From: Allodiplogaster sudhausi
Taxonomy: Eukaryota > Nematoda > Chromadorea > Rhabditida > Diplogasteridae
Direction of reading: 5' to 3'
Assembly: GCA_945643635.1 (NCBI GenBank)
Contig: CALZFC010000005.1
Coordinates: forward strand, 8,672,001 to 8,736,000
DNA: 64,000 nt
The translations under genes and the position numbers were made by a program. The notes below the pieces were generated by a model that was not told the origin of the DNA, did not search any database, and saw only the letters and a program-made list of their open reading frames with translations. This document shows positions 48,010-57,000 of this stretch, piece after piece. The first letter of the stretch is position 1, and each line of letters starts with the position of its first letter.

Positions 48010-51000
48010 GTGAACGCAATCCTATGATCACCCGACTTCTGTTCTCTATTATTCGGCATTCCGACTATAGTCGAACAGTTGCGCCGGCTGACGCAAACGC
48101 GGCCATCCTCAGAACAGCTCAGCTCACAAACACCTCGGCCTGCCGCCTGTTTTCAAGAAGTAGAACGCCAACTGCCGCAGGCGCTCCTTCCTTTCTTTCT
48201 TTCTCGCCCTTCTTATTCGTGAACACTCTCTCCTCTCCATCGCGTAACAGAGACCTGCCGCAAACTCACCCAGACACATGTCACATTCCCGAGAAACTAA
48301 AGCTGCCGAAAATACTCGAGACAGCCGCTCCAAAGCCACGCAACCCGTGGCCACTAGGCGAAGGAGAGAAAGAAGCAGAGAAAGAAGCAGAGAAAGAAAC
48401 AGAGAAAGAAGAAAATCACTGGAAGGCACAGAGAAAAAGACACTTCCGGTGTATGCTGGACTAGAGATAAGAACAAAAGTTATCTTCAAAAAACAAGATG
48501 AGAGAAAAGACAGAGAAGAGAAGAAAGCACAGAGAACAGAGACAAAACTGATATGCATATACTCGCGTACGTATGTACATCAGCAAAAAGGAGAAAAAGG
48601 CAACCACGGTTTATATAAGATATTGGTATATACATATACTAATATGTACACACAGAAAGAGATTCGCTGCGCTTTGAATTTTTGTTTTACAACACGCGTC
48701 CATCCGCGTCGAGAATAATTATACCGTCCGCGTGCACCCGCGTAGACAGCCAAGTTTTTATTACTTGAAGGTTCCACAGCATACAGAGTACGACTCACTG
48801 ACGATGGCGCCGGCAAAAAGCACCACCAACGCGGTAGTCCAGCAGCAGATTCTTCGATCACTGCGAGCACTGCCGCCAAAATACGACCCGAAGGCCGAGT
48901 CAATCAACGAATTCTGCATCCGATTCAACGACTACATAACGCTGAATGAGCTCAGCGAAGCCGACGCGATCAACATTCTCGCGTGTCTACTGCCGACGGA
49001 AATCCGCCGCGTCTACAACAAGATCGATAGAGGCATCCTGGGAGGATGCCAGCTGATCCCGGTGATAGAAGCGCTTATCCAAGCGCTGAAGGAACCGGAG
49101 TTCACAACGGTGGCAAGGTCAAAGCTATCAACCCTCCGCCAAGGAACAGCTACTGTGGAGGACTTCGCCAGACAGGTGAACCGTCTCATCGACGATGCCT
49201 ACCCAACTCAACGCACGCGGGAAAACGACGAAATGAAGAAAAGCCAACTCGTCAACGGCCTTAGAAACAACATCAAAAAAGGCGTACTACGAGCGAACCC
49301 TTCATCCTTCACTGAAGCAATCCAAGCAGCAAAGTTTGAAGAAGCCATCGCGGAACTAGACGACGACTTGGTACAGCGAATCAACAATCTTCAACTCTCG
49401 CACAGGGAGCCGCAAGAGCCTGCCCCCGAGGTCAACTTTATGAGGCAATTCCAGCGCTCATACCCAGACCATCGTGGCGGACACTATGGCTCTAGCTCCT
49501 GGTCAGGCAACTACAATGCCAGACGAGGATTTCGAAGTGCTCCACCGTTCCGAGGACGAGGCCAATACAGAGAAAGACCAGGTGAATACAATGACAGATC
49601 CCGAGATCGAGACAGATACAACAACCAGTCAGACAGATACCAGCATAACAATCCCCGATCTCGCTCACGATCGCAGCCAAGACAGGACAATTGGCGAGGT
49701 GGAAGAGGACGTGGAGGCCGCGGGCCTCGAGCCGTCCACTTCATAACAATCATGGCAATGCTGATCGGTTTTCTGGCATAATTCACCATCGCAGAACAAT
49801 TTCACGACTGCGCATCTGCCACAGGCGGGCTGCTGGTTCGTATGACCACAGAGCAGCCCTGTGAAGCAACCGAAAACGAACGTATACTGGAAACTACCGT
49901 CAGTCTCTTCACTCAGAACCGTGCCCTCTCTGACGCCAAAGCAACCCTTTGCCTTATCCGAGAATTCCAGGTATGCACGACGTCTGCCTTCTTCATCTAT
50001 AAGGTAGAGTCGAACATGACCAAGATCAGAACCGCCACGTACGCCGAATGTGTGAACGCCAGGAGAACATTCCAGTGGAAAAACAAGGCACTCAGACGAA
50101 TTTCTCAAGATGTGGCAGCCACAGACAGGCCCCCAGCACCTTCGAACAAGTTCTGGGGTGAAACATGCATTACCGACGAAGTCTTCTACCTAGAAGACGC
50201 CCCGATCACGGTGATTCAAGAGGAACAGATCTTGACGCCATTGATGCTGAACACAAAGGATTGCACTGTTCAAGACGGATTCTGCAAAGGAAATAACCAC
50301 ATCATCATTTGGTCTCCAGAAGAACTCAAAACGGAGCCGTGTAGCCACATACCACTTATTACCACACGAGCACTGGTGGGAAAAACTCGTATCCTGGTCG
50401 ACACCGCACATATTTCACTGACTTTGGACCCGAAGAAACAGGAAAAACGTGAATGCTTCAAACACCTGCCTCACCTCACCACAACCGGGGTGATCGTCAC
50501 TTTCCCCGAACTGCACCCAGAAATAAACATTTCCGAGTACTTCGACGCTACCGAAGAGGTGTATTCCTACGCAATCAGCGACGACATATTCCACAGAAGT
50601 ATTCTGCGCGAACTCGGACTGCCGGCAAGACAGTCACAGCAGCAGACCAGAACGTGGACGCAGCCAACAGCGCCACCAGCAAAACCAACAGAGCCAACTA
50701 CAACTACTTGGAAGCCCACGACAACGACAACCGCCGCGCCAGAAACAACAAAGAATCCAATAAAGTCAGAGTCGGAAGTAGCTTCGACAACAACTCAGAA
50801 ACCGGCAACAACTACGGCAGCCCCGACAACTACATGGATACCTCCATTCGTCCACAGAACGGACGAAACCACTACAAAGACTCCGACCACAACAGGGAGA
50901 CCGATAACCAGGCCGACTACGTCAGAAGTTCCGTCTACAGCAATAATTACATCGACAACAACCAGGCCGAATACGACAAAATGCCATCTACAACGACAAC

Positions 51001-54000
51001 TACTTCGACAACTGCCAAGCCCACCACTACAGAAATACCGTCCACAACGACAACTACAATGAAGCCTGTCCCAGCAACCGAGCCTCCCGTGATAACAACA
51101 ACAACGCGTAAACCGACCACATCAACCGAGATGCCAACCACTACAAGCACGCGGGAGACGACAACATAAACGCCGAATACCACCTCGGCAACGACAACGA
51201 CAACTCAGAAGCCGGGCGCGCCAAATAAATCGTCCCCGACAACCGAATTGCTCTCTCCAACAAAACAGGCACCGACAACAACACAGGAACCAGTCACGAT
51301 TCCTACACCAACAACGACAGGAAAGACAAGTACGACGACGGAGCCGGATACGACTACGCCGAATTCCCTCGTGGAAACGACATCGTCAGCAAAACCGGAT
51401 GAGACCGCTCTCACCCTCACCGACAAAAAAGAGGAAATGTCGGAAAACACACCGTTCCCCTATAGAGTACTTCCGCCATTGCCACTGACGGTCCCAGCGC
51501 CAACGCCTACAGGAATTGTGAGTCCATCACGGCAACAAGCCCAACCGAATCCTGAAAGAGCATTTGTACTCCCCCGTTTTCATCGCACTGCCTGAAAACA
51601 GAATGACACACGACGAAATAGCCATTTACAATATCAGCTGCCACGACGAAATCAAGCACCTCGAGTTCCAACCGTTCCTCTGCCAAAGCCCCCGCGAACT
51701 GACTCAAGTGATAGTCAAAAACATTAGCGACCAACCGGTAATGCTGAAACAAGGAGCTCAAATCGCTGCAGCAACGGCAATTGAATCCTCCACCGCTGAA
51801 TACATTCCACCAGAAGCCGATTGGGAAAGCGGTCTCCCGCAGGCACAACCGGACGACGACAAAAACCTGACCGAAATCGTCCAAGTCGACTCCAAGCATC
51901 TGCAGCCGAAGGAAACAAAGAAACTTCGCGAACTGATTATGAAACACAGAGATGCTTTCCAAATTGAATGAAAACCTGGGCCACTACCGAGGCCCCATCA
52001 AACATCACATCCAACTCAGAAGAGATGCAAGGCTCCCAGCTCCAGTGATTCGACACATCCCTATGGGAAAGCAAGAAGAGGTGGATCGCCAGGTCGAGAT
52101 GTTGCTCAGACAAAACGTCATCCGCGAGAGCACATCAACGGTGCTCTCTGCTCCGGTCCTAACCCGAAAAAAGGACTCAACCTGGCGGTTCACGGTGGAT
52201 TACCGCCCGATCAATGCAATCACGGAACCAGAACCTATTGCCCTGCCAACCACAGACGAACTGTTGCTCGAAACAGCCGGAGCAAAATATTTCACAACGC
52301 TTGATCTCTTCTCGGGGTTCTTTCAAATCGAGCTCAGAGAGGAAGATCGACACCTGAAGATCTACGAATTCAACCGACTCCCAATGGGACTGTGCGGAGC
52401 TCCAGCAACTTTCCAACGGGCAATGCAACTCATCAGAAAGGAGACAGGGAACGTGATCTCCGTCTACCTCGATGACATCCTCATCGTGTCACCCACGTTC
52501 GAGGAGCATATGGAAAAGCTCAAGAAGGCACTGAAGGCCATCGAGAAATTCGGTCTAAAACTGAGCCCGCGCAAATGCAAATTCGCATCGCCATCAGTCC
52601 AATACTTGGGATTCGTCATCAACGCGAACGGTCTCCAACCAAACCCGGACAAGATCACAGTCATCAAGGAATATCCAGCCCCGAAGAACCAGAAGGGCGT
52701 TCAAGTATTCCTGGGAATGGTCAACTACTTCAGACGTTTCATCCCGCAATACGCCGAAGTGATTGCGCCACTGACGCGCCTCACTGGAAACGTGCCGTTC
52801 AAATGGGAAAAGGAAGAGAACGACGCTTTTGAAATAGCCAAAACACTCATGACAACAGCTCCTGTACTAGCAAACCCAATGAGGGGTTATTGAAACGGAT
52901 GCAAGCGGCATCGCAATCGCCGCCGTACTCTTGAAAGAACAGGAAGGCCGTCTCCATCCACTCGCGTTCGCCAGCAGAAAACTGAAGGACGCCGAGCGCC
53001 GATACGTCGCTCTCGAAACGGAGGCCCTAGCAATCGTTTGGGCAATCATGGCGTTTCGCCAGTACATCTACGGAACACCGACAAAAATCGTCACAGACCA
53101 CCGACCGTTGGTGTCGCTACTAAAACGAAAAGACCTGGAAGGCCGTCTACTAAAATATCAGATGACCATCCAGGGCGAAGACATCAAGATCGAGTTTCGC
53201 GCGGGACGATTCAATTCAGTCCCCGACGCCCTCTCTCGATACTTGAAAGACGAAATCGCCGAGCCAAGAGAACGATCGCCAAGGAAACCAACCGAACAGA
53301 ACGCCAAGCAAGTAGAAGAAGACGCGTTGCACGTCAACGTAATCGAGCTCGACGAAATCAAGAAAGCACAACAGAACAGCTCATGGATGAATGAGCTCAT
53401 CAAACGCATCGGAACGACACCGGATGCACGATTCATCATCGAGAACGACATACTCTACGAAGTCAGCGCCGATACAAAAGACACAGTCATCCTGCTTCCG
53501 CGCGAGAGCAACATCATCGCGACCGTCATTGCTCATTTTCATGAGAAGACGTGTGCGCACGCAGGAACAAGACGCACAGCTACCGCCATAAAACAACGAT
53601 TCAAATGGCGCGGAATGGCAGCAGATATCGCGACATACATCCGCACCTGCGAAAGCTGCCAGAAACTCAAATCTCTGCCCAGAGACCACGGAATGGAACC
53701 ACTCGGTTTATTCGACGTCCCGAGAGCGCCGATGGAAAGGGTACACCTCGATATATCGACGCGTTCTCCAAATTCACAATCGCCGATCCAATTCCGGACC
53801 AAACCTCGAAATCAATTATCGAGGTTTTCCTCAAGCGAGTGTGCTACGTCCATGGCACACCTCGCCAACTCATCACAGACAGAGGAACTAATCTCCTCTC
53901 TGCCGAGTTCGAGGAGACTCTGCAAGCTCTCGGCATCGAACACACGACGTCTACACCGTATAGACATCGAGCAAATGGTCAAGCAGAGCGAGCAATCCGA

Positions 54001-57000
54001 ACCCTGCAAGAAGCAATGGCGCCCAGAGTGAACAAACGACAGAACGACTGGGATCTGGTGATAGCGAACACCGTCTTCGCTATCAACGCTCTGCAAAACA
54101 CGACGATCCAGAAGTCACCCTTTTTCGTCATGTATGGCCGAGAGCCGATTCTGCCGGAAGACAACGAGCTATGCAAACCAACGACCGGCTTGCAAACAGA
54201 TATGAGAAGATTTGAAAAAGAAATTCGCCAGCGACAAAGCGACTGCTGGAAAGCAGTCAGGAAGCACATTGAGGACGCACAGGAGACGCAGGTCGAAAAC
54301 TACAATCGACGCCACAACTCTCACACGCACCGCATTGACGACGGCGACGAGGTTCTACTGAGAGGAGCCCCACGCGCCAACAAACTGGCAGACAGATCAG
54401 CACGTCCCGTCCGTGTCGTAAGAACGGACGGGAGCAAGGTCTACGTCGAAGTGCGACAGGGACACGAGGTCGCCTGGCACAAAGACAATGTGAGAAGATT
54501 CCACCGCCGAGAAGAAGAAGAAGAAGACGACGAAGACGAGCAGCGACAAGCAGACAAAATCACCATAACCGTGCCCCGAAAGAAGAAGCCGACGAGAGAC
54601 ATCATCATCGACCCGCCGACGCCGCAGACGCAGCCGCCGACATACTCGAAACGAGGGAATCGAATGATCAAGAAGACGAGGAACGACGATTTTTTGTATT
54701 ATTAAACCATACTAGAACAATAAAGTAGAAATATACTAGAAATAGTGGTCCCTCAGGAAAAAATTTTAATTCAAGTAACACGTTTATTTTTGCAAGAGAA
54801 TTTTGAAAATAGTATAAAATTAGACTTAATAGATTTTTTTTTAATATGTTCATGTTCTCAGTCAATCCCCTTTCTTTTTCTTTCCTCATTCGATTCCTCT
54901 TCTCGATGGCATACTAACAACTCTGCTTCTCTCTTTCTCCTTGCTTCAATCACACAATCTCTTTCTATCCTTGCCGCCATATTCTTCAGCACTCTTTCTC
55001 TATCTTTCTTTCCCCTCCCTCCTCCCCACTTCTCACCATCCTCATCGGTCGCCAATAATGCCAAAGCTCCACCGGCATCGGCAAAAGCCGCCCGCTGTGA
55101 TACGAACTAATCAAACGGTCGGCTATCATCCCACTCTCGTCACCCTCCACTCCTCATACGCACTCTCCCGATTGCCACACACGAGGTCTACAGCGACCAT
55201 AGGCGGCTATCACTCTCTCACACTCTCTCGCTACCCTTTCTCTCTCGCCGGATCACACTGTCTCAGACAGGCCAACAAATGCTCCTCTAATCCACTCCTC
55301 TTCGCGCCCAGCTCGACTCTTGCTGCCGGCATACACAAAAACAAAGAGCCTAGGCTTATTAATTAGCCTTCCCAAGCCCTGCATACCAAGAGACGGCGCA
55401 AGATGCAGAGAAAGAGGAGGAGGCTAGAAGCAAGATCCGAAACTCCTCCCCGCCAGATATCCATCGAGTCGCCATCATTGGCAGCCCTCCATCGGAGAAG
55501 ATCGACCCTCTTTCTTTCTGCTTTATCTTCCCTGTCATCTTTGATTAAAAATCATTATAGATGGCTGGATCCGAGGTATCTTCCCTGTCATCATGATTAA
55601 AAATCATTATAGATGGCTGGATCCGAGGTCGACAAGCTCAACTGGGAGCTGGAAAAATTGAGATGGGAAACCGGAAGTCAACGCGTTATTCTCAAGCGAA
55701 TCGAGGAGGAGCTAAAAGCATGCGAAACAACTGTCCGAACGCGCAATGAGACCCTCGACGGCGTGGAGGCACAACTGCGAGAGCTCAGAAATGAGGAACG
55801 TCGGATGGAGACACGGATAGCTGACCTCACAGCACAACTCGAGAGGACACAGCTCGCGGCGGCAAGAAACGAGAGAGAAGGAACAATAAGCGAGCACCAA
55901 CTCTGGAGCCGACTGAACCGCCGAGAGGGAGAGTCAGCTGAACTGCGACGTGAAGTCGCCGCCCTCAAACAACAACTCCAGAAGAAGAAATAAGGTCTCT
56001 CTCTCTCTCCCTCGCCCACTCTCTCTTTTCATTTCCCCCCATTCTCTCTCCCAATTTGTGTTTCTCTTTCTCTCCCAATTCTCTCTCTCAATTTTTTTTT
56101 CTTTTTCTCTTCTTTCTTTTTTTTCTTCTTTCTCTCTCAAAATCTCTGCGGCGCTCCGGAAAATTTTTTTTTGTGTGTTCGTGTGCTCACCGTAGAAGTA
56201 GATACTAGGCTGATTCGTTTTTTTTTGTCAAATATCGCTCTGTCTCTAGTAGTAGAATGAATGACCATTCATATTAAGTAGGGGGGATGTTACGGCGGGG
56301 AGAGCGGAGTGGCCCCGCCCCCTCCGGGGAGGGGGGCCACTCGGGAAGCTGCCGGGAGTGGGAGAGAAAACACCTCCACAGGGCGGCTGGCAGCTTCCCC
56401 CCGCCATGGATCTTTCCCCCCCTCTCTCTCTATCTAAGTCCAATCTCATGTTGATAAGGATGCGAGTAAAGTAAGCAATAAATATGTCACTAAGAAGTCC
56501 AAGAGTAAGAACGTAAAAGGGGAGATCCGGGGCGACAGAACTACACACATACATTCCCCACGGCCGGCTCACACTCCACCGGAGAGCAGGCTTGACAATT
56601 TATTGTTTTCTTTCTCCGCTTCTTGTGCTGCGGTTTCTTCCTTCTCTACATTATTATTATTATTCCGTGGTTATTATTCTTGTTACTTTACTGCTTTATT
56701 ACTATTTATTGTTTCCTCATGTTTAAAAGCCTCATCATTATGCTTTTTTCCCCCTTTATTCTTCTTTCCAGTCTTTTGTCTCTTTCTATTGCTGAAATGC
56801 CTTCTTCACTTGGACTTCGCGTCTAAGTCCCTTTTTACCCGTCGAAACCCTTTCCCCTCTTCCTTGGCGAGCTCGTTCCTGTCGCCTCGTGCAGGCTTCA
56901 ACCTGTAAATTAAGGGTAATCCGAGCGTTGAGAGTGTCCGTTGGACGCCGCTGTCAAGTGACTCTTCTCTCTCCCGCCTTCTCTTCTCTTCTCTTCCTCG

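Larger units (their letters stand above)
46429..56597 (+). mobile_element. Ty3/gypsy LTR retrotransposon with envelope-like ORF
   Basis: The two 310-bp LTRs (46429-46738 and 56288-56597) begin TGTTACGG, end GACA and differ at two positions. The bases after the 5' LTR (TGGAGGTCCCGGGTTGC) make a plausible tRNA primer-binding site. AAGTAGGGGGGGA before the 3' LTR is a polypurine tract. The order is: about 2 kb of untranslated leader, gag, a cysteine-rich glycoprotein-like ORF with mucin-like stalk, pol (RT, RNase H, integrase), and a coiled-coil ORF. The chromodomain is absent and no clear retropepsin is seen. Several frame breaks exist in pol. It is inserted sense to both the BEL element and the host gene. 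Confidence 0.93.

Noticed and set aside
47781..48464. 227-codon plus-strand frame in the gypsy leader
   Set aside because: Largely CT-repeat-encoded Leu/Ser and a purine-rich tail. No domain, and the gag start lies downstream.
50390..50425. ILVDTAHISL as a retropepsin active site
   Set aside because: It lacks the DTG/DSG glycine, sits within a cysteine-rich ectodomain-like segment, and the following sequence does not look like a flap or an ILG motif.
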